In this document: piece by piece, positions 25,421 to 37,788 of the stretch
Layout of the letters: every line of letters begins with the position of its first letter
How positions within the stretch are numbered: position 1 is the first letter of the stretch
Assembly (NCBI RefSeq): GCF_900090045.1
Contig: NW_021638326.1
Span: 124,001-188,000, forward strand
DNA length: 64,000 nucleotides
Source: Plasmodium malariae
Taxonomy: Eukaryota > Apicomplexa > Aconoidasida > Haemosporida > Plasmodiidae
Direction: 5' to 3'
Translations under genes and position numbers: made by a program
The notes under the pieces: generated by a model
What the model saw: the letters and a program-made list of their open reading frames with translations, nothing else
What the model was told of the DNA's origin: nothing
Databases searched by the model: none

Positions 25421-26510
25421 ATGATATTTTTTCTTCTAAAGTTCATATTTGTATATTCTTTATCATACTTAATACTTTTAAAAAAAAAAGTAAAAGAAAT
25501 TAGAATGCAAATAATACTCACTGTAATAGTTCATTGTGAAAATATAGTGAATTCTTTACAAACACAAAGATAATATAAGAACAAATAATGATAACATTAA
25601 TAGAAAGTGAATTTTTTTATTTTAGTGAAAAGTCTTATACTTTTCTATACAGTTGTTCCTGTTATAATTACTAAGTAGTGGTATAATAATATCATCCAAG
25701 AAAATTTGCTTAATATTCATTACTGCTTCATATTATGTATATATGTACATTAATAATAGTAGTAATAATATGAGAAAATAATTATATAACATCATTAGAA
25801 TTTAAAATATTTTATTTTACTTATAGTATTCTTTGATAATTCTTTCCATAAAATGAACATTACCCACAGAATATTATATAAAAAGTAAGATATTTTGTTG
25901 TCATATGGTGAGACATATGGAAAAAATGTAGAATTAAAAGACATATTATTTGAAAATGAATTTTATAATTCAAAAAACGAGGACGATAAAGACGAATCAT
26001 AATTTGATGGAAAATGAGAGTCTACGAATAAAATTAACATAAGAACTTCATCCAAAGGTTTAATCAAAATATTAACATCAATTATATGGAAAACATTTGA
26101 AGAGGTAGATTATTTCTTTGAAAAAATATTATATAGGTTATTTAGTCCTATATATATTTATATGATATGCACAGATTCTACCCATAAAAAAGAATTAAAA
26201 TGTTAAGATTATAAGAGTGCATATTTGATATTTGCTTTACCTGAAATATTTTATTAATGGATTTCCGTTATTTATTATATGTTCTTACTATAAAAATATT
26301 TTCGCACGCGATGAAGTAATAAAGCATGTTTTATACGAATTTATGAAATATTATGGTTATTTCGTTTTATTTTTGTTAGTTTTTTTAACTAGTTCATTGA
26401 TTATTTATATTCTTGTAAAATTCTTGAAATATAGGAAGGATATTTTTGCAATGAAGTTTAAAAATCGATATAATAAATATAGAAGCTTTAGAAAAGCATT
26501 TTTTGAATAA
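25421..26510 (+). pseudogene. Decayed exported-protein gene (relic 1)
   Basis: A possible signal exon lies at 25421-25489 (MIFFLLKFIFVYSLSYL.., donor GTAAAA). A body follows from about 25827: a PEXEL-like THRILYKK, a stop, DILLSYGETYGKN, an acidic run (NSKNEDDKDES), more stops, then a helix-like IIWKTFEEVDYFFEKIL. After a frame change there is a clear 92-codon C-terminal part (26232-26510) with two hydrophobic stretches and a basic tail. At least three in-frame stops and one frameshift mark it as a pseudogene. The relic at about 51.9-52.5 kb matches it in order (DILLS.., acidic run, TM, IYVLVNFIKY versus IYILVKFLKY). The family name is unknown to me. The first exon is the least certain part. 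Confidence 0.55.
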
Positions 26511-29110
26511 ATAATAAGGATCTACTTTTTGATTAATGATATTATATTCTCAATTAAATTCTTCATTTTATTTATATAAAATTATTTATGCATACTAGTT
26601 TATGTACTTATATATAGTGACACACAAAAGTAAAAAAATACATATTAAATATTTCCAACAGTTCAAATGTTTCTATATTTGTTTTATTAATATGTTGTAC
26701 TCTTATAAGTTAATTTGTTGTTCACACTTGTTATAACTATATAATATATATATTGTGTTTCATAGGAATGTTAAATAGATATTACTCAATATTTATAATA
26801 AAAGTATGAGGAATATATGAAATAATTATGTGTATATATAATTTATGTAAATTTTTATTATAAATTACATATCTTTATTTAATTTGATGTATTAAATTAC
26901 AATTAATACAACTTTAACTAAGAAGTGAAACTATTTACACTTCTAAGAGTCATACTTATTCTTTGTTTTTTTATGGTTGCAAGTGATTATATGAAGAATT
27001 TATTTAACAATTTAATTATATATTAGTTTTAGTTTAAGAGCACTTTGAAGTTTTTTATTTAATAAAAATATATATATGTATTTTATTTCTTGTTAATATG
27101 TACGTTTTATACAAAAGTATATTTAATAAATATTATTTTTAGAATACTGTTATGAAAAGTATATATTTCAAATCATATTTCATATAAATATATTTTTAAT
27201 ATATTTATAGAATACTTGAATAGTTAAAGATGAAATTACCCATATGAACTAATATTTTTTTACTTTTAAGTATTAGTTATTAATAGAAAATTACCAATTT
27301 TAATATTCATGTACCTTTATAATTAAAAGAAGGAAATAAATTCCGTGCATCATTACATAACGCGTATACTGGTTATATATTAAATTATTCTATGAGAATT
27401 AATTAATTCCTAATACAAAAGGAATTTTATAATAAAAAATTATTGTCCCCTTTTTTTTTTGACAGTACCGGGAGAATAAATTCTTGTGACAATTCTTACA
27501 GTATTGATACATATAAAAGAACAGTTATTAATTTTGTTATTCCTTAAACATTTTGTACTTTATGAAAATTAATCAAAAATATATAATAAAATTGAATAAA
27601 CCATTAAACAATATGTAAATAAATTTTAGGTTAAATACATATATTCCATAATGTCTTTATATATAGATATTCATTTATACAGTTGTGCTACTCTGTATTT
27701 TTTCTGTACAAATATGTTTGTAGAAGAAACAATGGGATAAAAAATGTATGTAAAAGAAGGAGGTGTTTATCATAATAGCTAAGTATTTTTTAATATAAGT
27801 AATACTCTCCAGTAAAGTAATATTCACGTTATACATATATACTAATAAATATATTATTGTGCTATAGTTAATTATGTGAGCTTTGATATATTTTTTTAAA
27901 ATGTTAAGATATATGTTTTATAAAAGTTTTAATTATATAAGAATAAAATAAATTGTTTTACTAAAGAAGATTTCTGATTTTTTGAAAAAATTAAATACTA
28001 ACTTTATTAAAAAATTTCTTCTGTAAATTTAATTTTAATCAACATGTTAAAATTAATATTTCGTATATTAATATCACGCCATTTATATTTCAAATATTGC
28101 TTTTTAAACATTGATAGAGCTTATGTGTTTCATTTTTTCTTATATGTAAATATACTTGAAGATATAGAAATTGAGATAAATTTATGCAGATATTCTCTAA
28201 AAAAAATAGAACAACATAAAAATAAAAATTTTAATATATTTTTAAGTTTTTTTTCTTTTTATATTGTTATTTCTTACAAATACTTACATTCAATTAAAAA
28301 CAAATATATATATGCATTAAGTCGAATTAAAACAATTTATTTTATAAATATAGACATATATTAAAATTAAATAATCATTTTAATATGAAAATATAATGCT
28401 AAAATGAAAATTGTTTTATAGATTAGGCAGCATATTATAAATTTAATTTATTATGTATATTATAGTTTATAAAAAATTGAAACTCTTACGAACGATATAA
28501 CAAAATATATTGTAAGCAATATTAACATTTTCAATTTATTATAATATTCATTATATTTTATAAATATCAAAAGGATTAAAATTATATAATATTTATTTAA
28601 TTAGATTTATTTATAGAAAAATATCATTAATTTTTGCAATTATTTGTTTAAAATGTGAAATGATACATTTTATATATTATAAACGTTTTATATTCTATAT
28701 ATCCTATATATTAGATAAACTCAATACTTACGAACATCATGAAGTAAAATATATATCTTTCTTTTTATGATAAAGGTTAATAAATATAAAAATTTTATAT
28801 TTCTACTATTTTAAATAATTGATATATATATCATGGATATTTATGAATGAATTCAGATTATTTTATTTTAACTTAAATTAGATTTTTAAAAATACAATTA
28901 AGATAAATATTCTATAATATATATTTAAAATCATTTTTCTTGATCTTCGTTATAAAATTATTACAATTATATATATTTCATCACGTTGTTACGAAAAAAT
29001 AATAAAAAAAAATTGGAAAAATAAATATAGTACCTTTATCATTAAATATATATTATTATAATTTTAATTTTATTCTTACTATGTATATGAGAATATAAAA
29101 AATCTATAAA
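26511..29110. other. Gene-free spacer upstream of fam-m B
   Basis: No supported gene. The first part matches, with divergence, the DNA after the related relic at about 52.5-52.9 kb, so it belongs to the same old duplication. The ORF at 28044-28364 is a low-complexity A+T ORF without family signals. The conserved fam upstream element is at 28691-28740. Confidence 0.55.
28691..28740 (+). promoter_or_regulatory. Conserved upstream element of fam-m B
   Basis: TATTCTATATATCCTA and then GATAAACTCAATACTTAC lie about 410 bases before the fam-m B start and match the elements before fam-l A, fam-l B and fam-m C in spacing and core (AAACTCAATA-TTAC). Regulatory role is inferred. Confidence 0.45.
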
Positions 29111-29936
29111 ATGGAAAAAAATATTAAAATAATCTTATATGTCAAAATTGCTTCGTTTATTCTTTCGGCGTGGATATGCTATTTTAACAATTATGAGGTA
29201 TTATAATATTATTTAAGGATATATATATTATTAATATTTTTATTGTTTTTTTTTTAATGTACGTATTTTTAGTGTGATACATTATTTATTATTTTGAATA
29301 ATAAATATTTACTTAATTTATTAGCTTACTTTTAACAAATATTTTGGTGAGAATTACGACGTTGGTAGAAAAATATATACAAGAAATGCTCGATCATTAG
29401 CAAAACATAAGCAAGAAATGTCCTCAAATATTTTAGGTTTAAAAGAAGATATAGCATTTAATGGAGAACACGATAATAAAAAAAACAAAAAATTGAATAG
29501 AAGATCGTTGAATAATGCGAGATACTATACTGAAATTATAGATTATAATAATGGAATGTTTGATGGAAAACATTTCCATTTTGAAAAAAAATGGATTACG
29601 AAAAAAGATTATGATAATATTGTTGAAAGAAATAGAAGAATTTGTGATATAGCTTTACAAAAAAAAAAGTTTAGAAGTTATGGATTTGGAGTTACTCTGT
29701 TTTTTCTTTTATTCGTGTTGGGAGTAGGATTGCCCATATTGGATGGATTAAAATATTTGGAAAGTGTGTTGAGTCCTATGAAAACGCTTCTCCAAAATGT
29801 GAGTGCTGAGAAATATACCTTTTTAATATCATTTGGAATACTTATAATTATATTAGCTGTTTTAATTATAATAATAATTCCTAGAATATTAAGAAATAAT
29901 GAAAAGTATAAAAAAATTAAGTTGATGACTGAGTAA
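29111..29936 (+). CDS. fam-m-like exported two-TM protein (copy B)
   Basis: Two exons: 29111-29197 (87 bases; donor GTATTA) and 29325-29936 (acceptor TTATTAG), 232 aa. Exon 1: MEKNIKIILYVKIASFILSAW, a recessed signal. The PEXEL-like site is RNARSLAKHK, with Arg52 and Leu54 in the usual place and Lys at 56. The block IDYNNGMFDGKHFHF is followed by TM1 at about 150-168 and TM2 at about 194-214, with the tail RILRNNEKYKKIKLMTE. The loop between the TMs is shorter and unlike copies A and C, and the whole gene is clearly more diverged from them than they are from each other. No intact fam-l lies directly before it; instead there is an exported-protein relic. Exported membrane protein of unknown function. 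Confidence 0.88.
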
Positions 29937-32580
29937 AATGAATAACAACATGTATTTTTATATAAGCTATAAATATGATTTATCATATGTAATATCCTTA
30001 ATGTTATATACTTAATAAACTCGTTTATAATTATATTAATTCTTTAAATTCAATTGTTTTTACGCTATCTCTTTTATAAGGAACAGTGTTAAATTGTGTT
30101 CTCTCTTTATTAGTGAGTTTTAATATTTTACATTTTGTATTATACGTTATTGTTGAAGAATAATTAAATAGTATTTCTTAATATGTATATTCGTGTGTTA
30201 AAATATATTGTTATTAACATTGTATGTATTGAATCAAAATTAATATATAATATTAAAATTAATATAATTTTATTGATTCCATATTAGAATTTGTATTTTA
30301 AACGAATTTTACCTAAGTTATATTTTTTATCTTCAATTAATAAATAACTGTTGATAGAAGTAATAAGAAAAGCCCATAGTTTATATTATGTTAAAAATAA
30401 AAATGTCCTTTTTTTTATTTAATCAGATAAAGTGAATGTATTATACTGAATTACATATATTTTACTCAAAAAAAAAAACATCATATTCTTTATATAAAAT
30501 AATTTTAATTAAAAATATGTAACGTATATTTATTAATTAAGACTTTTAAACAAACATCTTTTTTTATTTTTCATGGTATATGTGAGGAATTATAAATATA
30601 TAATAAAATAATATTTTTTATAAATAAGTTTCTGAGTTTAGAGAGTATGGATAATAATTTAATTTTTACCCCATATACTATTTTACTTTATTTTGTAATC
30701 TTATAAATATTATTAAGTGTAGAATTAAATCTTTTTAAAAATAGAAAAGTATATATTATTGATTTAAAAAATAAATATTCTTTTTATTTTTATGCATGAA
30801 TAAGAAAGAGCATAAATGAATACATTATGAATTTTAAATATACCTTTTTAAGCTGTAAAAACATTTTTTATATAGTTCTTCTATTTTTAAATATAAATGA
30901 AAGCAAATTTTTTATATCTGAAATTTTTTTATTTTTATAGATACCATATTATTAAAATATGCTGAATCTGTAAGGGAACTAATTAACCAATTTATATATA
31001 TTAATTCAGTTAAAAATATTTTAAGTCAGTATTACATAAGCAAATTTGTAAGGAGATGATACTTAATTAATTTTGTAATTTTCTTTTGCTGTATAATTTA
31101 TTATTCAGTTCTCTATGTATATATATGCATTAACTAATAAATAATTAGAGTAAAATAGAAAATGTTAATTAAAATATAACGAAACATTGTCCATATATAT
31201 ATTAGTAGTATTAACAACCTACTGAACACTTCTGTATAAATAAAATATATCATTAGTATATAGAAATATTCATTAAAAATACTATTAATTGGCTCCTTGT
31301 TATAAAAACTTTTGTATTTATCATTTTTATATGAACGCGTCAATGTTTTGGTAATGTTGAAAAATTTCAGTATTATGTATTTATTTTTTTACTGTTTTGA
31401 ATGTGATATTATGTATAATCTTACAAATGTTATATCTAAATTAATATCTAAAATCAGTATATATCGTAAAATCTAGGGAATAATATAATTATGTGCAACA
31501 ATTAAAATGAATGAATATTCTGAAATTTCTGATTAACAAAATAAAAGGGTATTTAAAATTTTTATGTAACTAAAAATAGGAGCTTCTCTTTATAACATAT
31601 CATATGTACAGTTACATATATAATTAGTTTCATGGAGGCTATAAATGTGGAATTTTCTTTGAATACTTAAGAATATAATAATTATCTTTTAATTTTTCTT
31701 ATTTTTTACTTATTATCATATTACTTGCTGCTACAATTACAGGAATATTTGCAGAATATTTGCTTTAGTATATATAGAAACAAAATATAGATATATAAAT
31801 AGCATTTGTTTCTATTATAATTGTTTTTGATAAAAAAATTATAATTATAAAGTAATTTTATATATTTTTTTTATTTATTATATGTTCATTTGTTTACTCC
31901 TCATAAATATAACACCTATAAAGGGGTGTTAAATGTTAAACGAAAAATTAAGTATACTGCTTTAGAGAAACATATTTAAGAATTATTAAATAATGGATAG
32001 AAATGTTTCCATTTAAATTCCATCAACAGTATTACTTTTCTCATTTATCATCATGTATTAATATGCTTACTAAAGTTGTATATATAATAACTGAAATATG
32101 AAGTTAACAATGATGAAATTGTTCTGTATTGAGTTAAATTTTCAATTCTACATAATTTTCAGAGGAAAATAATAGTAAAAATTTAAAATACAAATTTTTA
32201 TAAAAAAATTATATAAATTTTTAATTTTTTTAATGGTATCAAAGTTTGAAATTTTTTTTTTTATCTTATATAATAATATTATTGGTTGAGTTTGTAATAC
32301 TTTTTTTTTCATCTTATATTTATTTAATACTTATTTAATAATTATTACTTCACATTACTATGTAAGAAAATCAATATTTATTGAATAATCTTGTACTATA
32401 TATTCATATCTTAAAATTATTTGTTTTTCATTGACTAAAATCTTACCTATATGTATATTTTTCTGCTAATAATTCTTATATTAGTGGTGTATACATGTTA
32501 ATCTTTTCTATGAATAACTTTTATATTAACATTATTGTAATTTTTATGAACTTGTATTAATTTCTTTATATTTAGTTAAT
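29937..32580. other. fam-m B 3' flank and spacer, no gene
   Basis: About 600 bases after the stop resemble the fam-m A and C 3' flanks at reduced identity (for example TATGTATATTCGTGTGTTAA, and AAAGTGAATGTATTATA near 30429). The rest is A+T-rich with no coding signal. The minus ORF at 31134-31343 has no support. Confidence 0.55.
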
Positions 32581-32604
32581 CTTATTTATTAATATATTTC
32601 TAGA

Positions 32605-32828
32605 AGTATTCAACCTTCGTATCGGTGTCTATTAGATTTTTGAATGGACATAATATACACTGTAATTTTTGTAGCAAGGATCTTTGTGAGGTTGATAACT
32701 TATATTATGAAAAGTCTGTCTATAATTTATATTTACATTTTGTATATTTTGTAAGGATTCTTATGTTTCTTCTTCAAGTTCAATTATTTTTTTCCTTTTT
32801 AAGCGACTATGTAACGACGATTTTATAG
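32605..32828 (+). other. Exon-like ORF, unassigned
   Basis: An acceptor-like TATTTCTAG ending at 32604 is followed by an open frame to a stop at 32826-32828 (KYSTFVSVSIRFLNGHNIHC..). It has several Cys (NFCSKDLCEV) and a hydrophobic end. Base composition is less A+T-rich than the surroundings. I do not recognise it; it may be the remnant of an exported-protein exon. It sits just beyond the 3' end of the PIR relic, on the opposite strand. Confidence 0.25.
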
Positions 32829-32935
32829 GAGTAAACTATATGAAAAAATAATATATATATACATAAAAATATAATTATTTTGTGCAGGTAATTTTTAATG
32901 AACATGAACCTACTCATTTTGGTAGAATATTCACA

Positions 32936-33633
32936 CTACTGTGCATAATTTTTATTAACCTTATATAAAACAAATAGTATAAAAGATAATAATATGACAG
33001 TTGTTGTTAAACTAGTAGCAAACATATAACATTTTGGAAGTGCTAAAATTTTTGGTACATGTGGACATATAGATACATCTCCCATTGTTTCATCATATGC
33101 TTTTTTAAAATTGCTTAAGTCTTCGAAAAATTCGTTCATTCAATTTTCTTCACACTTCTTGTAATTTTCAATGTAAAATTTATAACAATTTTTAGGATTT
33201 TCTCAACTAATTGTGGCTTTATCCTTTTGAGATGTAAAATTCATAAAATCCTCATATAAATTGTACAGATTTGTTTCTCCAAAATATGTTTATCAATTTT
33301 TTTTATTTCTCGAATACATGTATTATCTATATTGGAGGAAAATTCTTTATATCCATTAAACCAACTATAATCCTTACTATATTAATTTTCTTTATTTATC
33401 CGGTAATTCATGTATTTACAGCATTTGTTGCTATCAGTTTTATAACTATATCTTTTTTTAATTATATATTTACCAATATTCTGACAAGCAGTAGTAAAAT
33501 TTTCATAAGTAATTATTAAATTGCCATCTTTTATATTACAATATAGACAAGGATTTATACTCCCCTGTGTTTCACTTGAGATAGTATTATCAAATTCCTC
33601 TTTATATTTAAAAAATAATTCCACGCAATTATC
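32936..33633 (-). pseudogene. PIR (Plasmodium interspersed repeat) pseudogene
   Basis: Minus-strand remnant of a pir/vir-type gene. The body starts after an acceptor-like TTTTTAG (33634) with DNCVELFFKYKEEF, then SINPCLYCN, NKCCKYMNYRI, NLYNLYEDFMNF and PKNCYKFYIENYKKC. It ends with the typical cytoplasm-proximal part CPHVPKI, one TM (MFATSLTTTVILLSFILFVLYKV) and a short tail. In-frame stops follow NKEN, KATIS and KKCEEN, and there is a frameshift near 33270, so no full product is possible. Exon 1 was not found. Family knowledge: PIR proteins are exported variant antigens encoded in subtelomeres. The Cys/Trp/Tyr spacing and C-terminal layout support the assignment. It is the only PIR trace in the window. 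Confidence 0.75.
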
Positions 33634-36600
33634 CTAAAAATAAAAAAATAATAATAATATATAAATTAAAAAAATCTATATTTTCATTAAATTTGTTTTC
33701 ACATTATTTGTTGGAAAACGAATTATTGAATACATTAACATATATAATTATAATAACAAAAACATAAATTTTATGTAATTCTATGAACTTTTGGATATCA
33801 TTGTAAATATGTATAAGTAAATTAAAAAATATAAATTAAATTCACATCAAGTTAATATTTATATAAATAAATAAATGATAGATCAAATGTTTATATGTGA
33901 TGCATTCCATATACTATACGATGAATTTAAAAAAACTTTCCATATTAATATCAACTCTTTAGTTTTTACATAAAATTGAAATAAGATAGAATACAATGTA
34001 CACATTATAACATAAACCTTTAGGCGTAAATATAATGATATCAAAAATTGAATTACTTTATATTAATTAAAAAAGTGTACAGAGAAAAATGGAATTTCCT
34101 AATATTTTCATTCAGAGGAAGGCTATAAAATTTTATTGAATTGTAGTACTGAAAAATAAGTTATTTCTAGTGAATACTTATATAAATTTAGCATTATAAT
34201 GGAACATATCTTTAGTAATATTTTTTGAATTTTTAGTATACTATAAATACTTAAATATTCCATCTTTAAAAAGTACATAATTTTTCCTTTTTTGAACGAT
34301 TATTTGTTCATAAGGTTAAAATGATACTTTTCAAATTAATTCAATTAATTTTCATTATAATTATAATAATATAATCGCCTCATACAATATTTATCTTTGA
34401 CATTCTTATTGTTATTAGAATTTATATAAATGAAATAGAAATTTAACTAAAATATAAATATACTATATGACAATATGTATTCTTTTGTTAAATTAAATAT
34501 ATATTATTTTTCAAAGAATTAGCTTTAATTATAATTTATTATTAGATAAACACTTTATATCGTATTATTATAAAACAATCTCTTAATACTCTTAATTGAA
34601 TTGCATATGGAGGATAACATTTTACTTTACTCTTGGTTATATTTGACTTAGTATATTATATATTTTTATAATGGATATATAAATATATACATAAAAATTA
34701 GTTATTATTATATAATAAATTAATTATAATTGTAAATTAAATATAAAAGGAAGAATAATTTAACTATTGTAATAAAAGTATTAATAAAATTTATTAACGT
34801 GATACTTTTGTATATGTAGCATCATAAAAATGTCGATTTAAATAAGAGTTAGAATTAATTATTATAATTTATGGAGAATACATCCTATTAGAAAACATAT
34901 ATATAATTCATGTTTTACTTTTAATATATAATAAAATAATTGTGATAGTGGTATAATATTATTTTTCAATTTGTAAATTTCATTACAATTCAACTTATCT
35001 AAATTATTTGTCATGTAAGTTCTACTATAAAAAACACCTATTGAAGATACTTAGAAAATAATAGTAAATAATTTCTCCTTTTTTATATAACTAATTGTTG
35101 CAAAAATTTTTTAGGCTTATATATTTTTAGTATAATATATAAGTCATATGTTATTAAATTTTAATTCTATTAAAGTATTTAGCATGTAATTAAATATATT
35201 TTAAAATAAAAGTTGTGAAAAAAAAAAAATTTCTTTATTATTACTATATGTGTGAAAAGAATCGTCTTTTTTTCATGAACTATTAGGAAGATAATATACT
35301 AGCATAATTATTAAAAATGTTAAATATTTTTTAAATGTTGTTTTACAATAGATGTTTTATTTTTCTTATTTTATATTTTAATGTATAACTTTAACATGTC
35401 TTTTTTTTAGTTTTTTAAAATCTGTTTTAACTAATAAAATAAACATGTCAAAATGCACAGTATATATTATCAAAAATTATAGTTGTATTGAAAGTTTTTT
35501 TTGTACTAATATATAACTAAATTTATAGGTTTATATGTAGCAATATTTTTTTATAATTATTTGTATTTAATTTATTTTTGATATACTTTCAAACGCTTTA
35601 AGAGATTAGAAGTAAAATAAAAAATTTTGTTAACTGCCATATAATACATAAAGTATATAAGAAACATACATATTTAATGTGATTGTAGTTTACATTTTAT
35701 ATTAATTAAATATGTATTAAATATATATTTTATATTATAAAGAGTAAAAATATCTATTGTAAACTATCTTATATGTGTTAATTTAATAAACATTAAGAGA
35801 ATTTTATTTTTGTTACTGGTAATATAAAATGAGAATATATAAGTTCTGTTAATTTTATTCAAGTATTTTGAAATATGTATAATGATAATACAAATAATAA
35901 CTTAATTAATTATATTCTAAAGAAATATTATTAATATATTATAATACACTTTCTTTATATATTATAAGGTAATCATATTGCAAAGATGCAAATACGTTTG
36001 AAATATAGTTATACTGCCTTCTCGTAATAATTATAATTGCATAAAAAAAATATGTTAATTATTAATATTATTACTACATTAATAATATTATTTAAAAAAA
36101 TAAACCTAGTTAAGTTATTATAATTTTTACGTAATATAAAGCGGTAAATAGAAAATATTAATACAATTAAATTTATGGCTTATAGTAACACTAAAAAATT
36201 ATTACAAATCTACATGGATTTTATATTTCCCCTCATAAATCTAATATTAGTTTATTTTATAAATATATATAAATATAATTTAAAAAGTTATATAAAAGAT
36301 ATAAATAATAAATAATTTTATAAAAGAATAGATAAAAAAGAAATGGTATTCTGTAATTACAAAAAAAAAAAGAAAAAAAGGAAAAATATGTACGTCAAAA
36401 TATATAAATTCTCTTCAAAATGTAAAACGAATATAATTGAAAGTTTTTTATTAATATAACTTAATAAAAAGAAAATTAGAAATTATATTCAAAAGAAAAA
36501 AATAAAAATATGTGATTTATTTTAAAATTCCTATAAAATAACTATATTACTTTTCATTTCTACTTATTTTTAAAAAAATCTTAAAGATTACTGATTTAGA

Positions 36601-37788
36601 ATTATTTAATATATCAACCTGTTAATATTTAATATGTATTTCTTTGATTTAGTAAAAATTATATTAAACTATAAGGTAGAAACTTAGAAAAAAAAAAAAT
36701 AATAATTATTTTTATATTTGTGCATGTTTTTTTTCAAAAAAGAATAATTTATACAAATTAATGTAAAAAACAGGACGTTCAGCATAGTTTTATTACATTC
36801 CCTTTTAAAAAGTTTTAATAATTTGATTGATCTATTAAATACATTTTATTAAAAGTTTCCAGAAAGAAAACAAAAAAACTTTAATGTTATCAGTATATAA
36901 AAATTCGTGTGAAAATTTTTATGTTACATATATATTATGAACAAAAAAGCTAAATATCTTATTATTAAATGGAATTTTAAAATATAAGTTTTTATTCTAA
37001 TAAAATATAATTAGTTTAAAAAAAAATGCTGATATATATAACAGATAAAGTGTTAAAATTTTGTAATAAGTTAACACTCTCAATCAGAGATCATCTATTA
37101 ACTCATAACCCCCTAACATATTATCATTAAGTATATAGTACATTTTTTTTATAATATCCTTTTTCATATAAGTTATATATGTATTGTCCTTATATTTTCA
37201 TATTTTAACATATTTCTTTTATTACTAACAAATTTATTATATTGATTAAAACGTGGAACAATCTAATAATGGGAATGTTTAATGAACACAATATAATTAT
37301 CTTTCTAAATGTGAAAGAAACACTACAGTTAGTAATAGAATAAAATATTGTTATATAAATTTATGTAATAATATTATATTAATTCAAAAAATAGTTTTAC
37401 GAAATTAGTGATTTTGATTTTTCATATTTTTCAGTTTCTTAATATTTTCTGAGAAGTTTACTATTTTCATATAATATTATTTTTTTTTTTTTTATTTTAT
37501 ATATGTATAAATATCGTGCTACTTGTATTGAATCAAATAATAATATATGGTTCCTTTAGATATTTTTACTGCATTAAAAAAATGTATATATATTTAGAAT
37601 ATATTTTATGTATCTGCATTCCAATCTTCATATTTCACGAGAAATTTTCTTAATTTTATATTACACTTTACATTCTTCTAATTATTTGTGCCCTCTCATA
37701 TCAAAATAATTGATGAAATATGTTTCATATGTATTATTTCATTATGAATAAATATTATAAGAATATATTATGTATATATATTATAAAT
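33634..37788. other. Spacer with a diverged STP1 3' flank
   Basis: No gene. From about 35.5 kb to 37.7 kb the DNA is recognisably related to the spacer beside STP1-A (3.0-4.6 kb) and its copy at 61.7-63.3 kb, for example CTTCTCGTAATAATTATAAT near 36010 against CCTCTCGTGATAATTATAAT at 3533, and TTCTGTAATTACAAAAA near 36350. So the STP1 3' flank travels with the gene. The part nearer the PIR relic shows nothing recognisable. Confidence 0.6.

Noticed and set aside
28044..28364. 106-codon plus ORF before fam-m B
   Set aside because: Composition expected of random A+T-rich DNA; no match with the equivalent positions before fam-m C or fam-l A.
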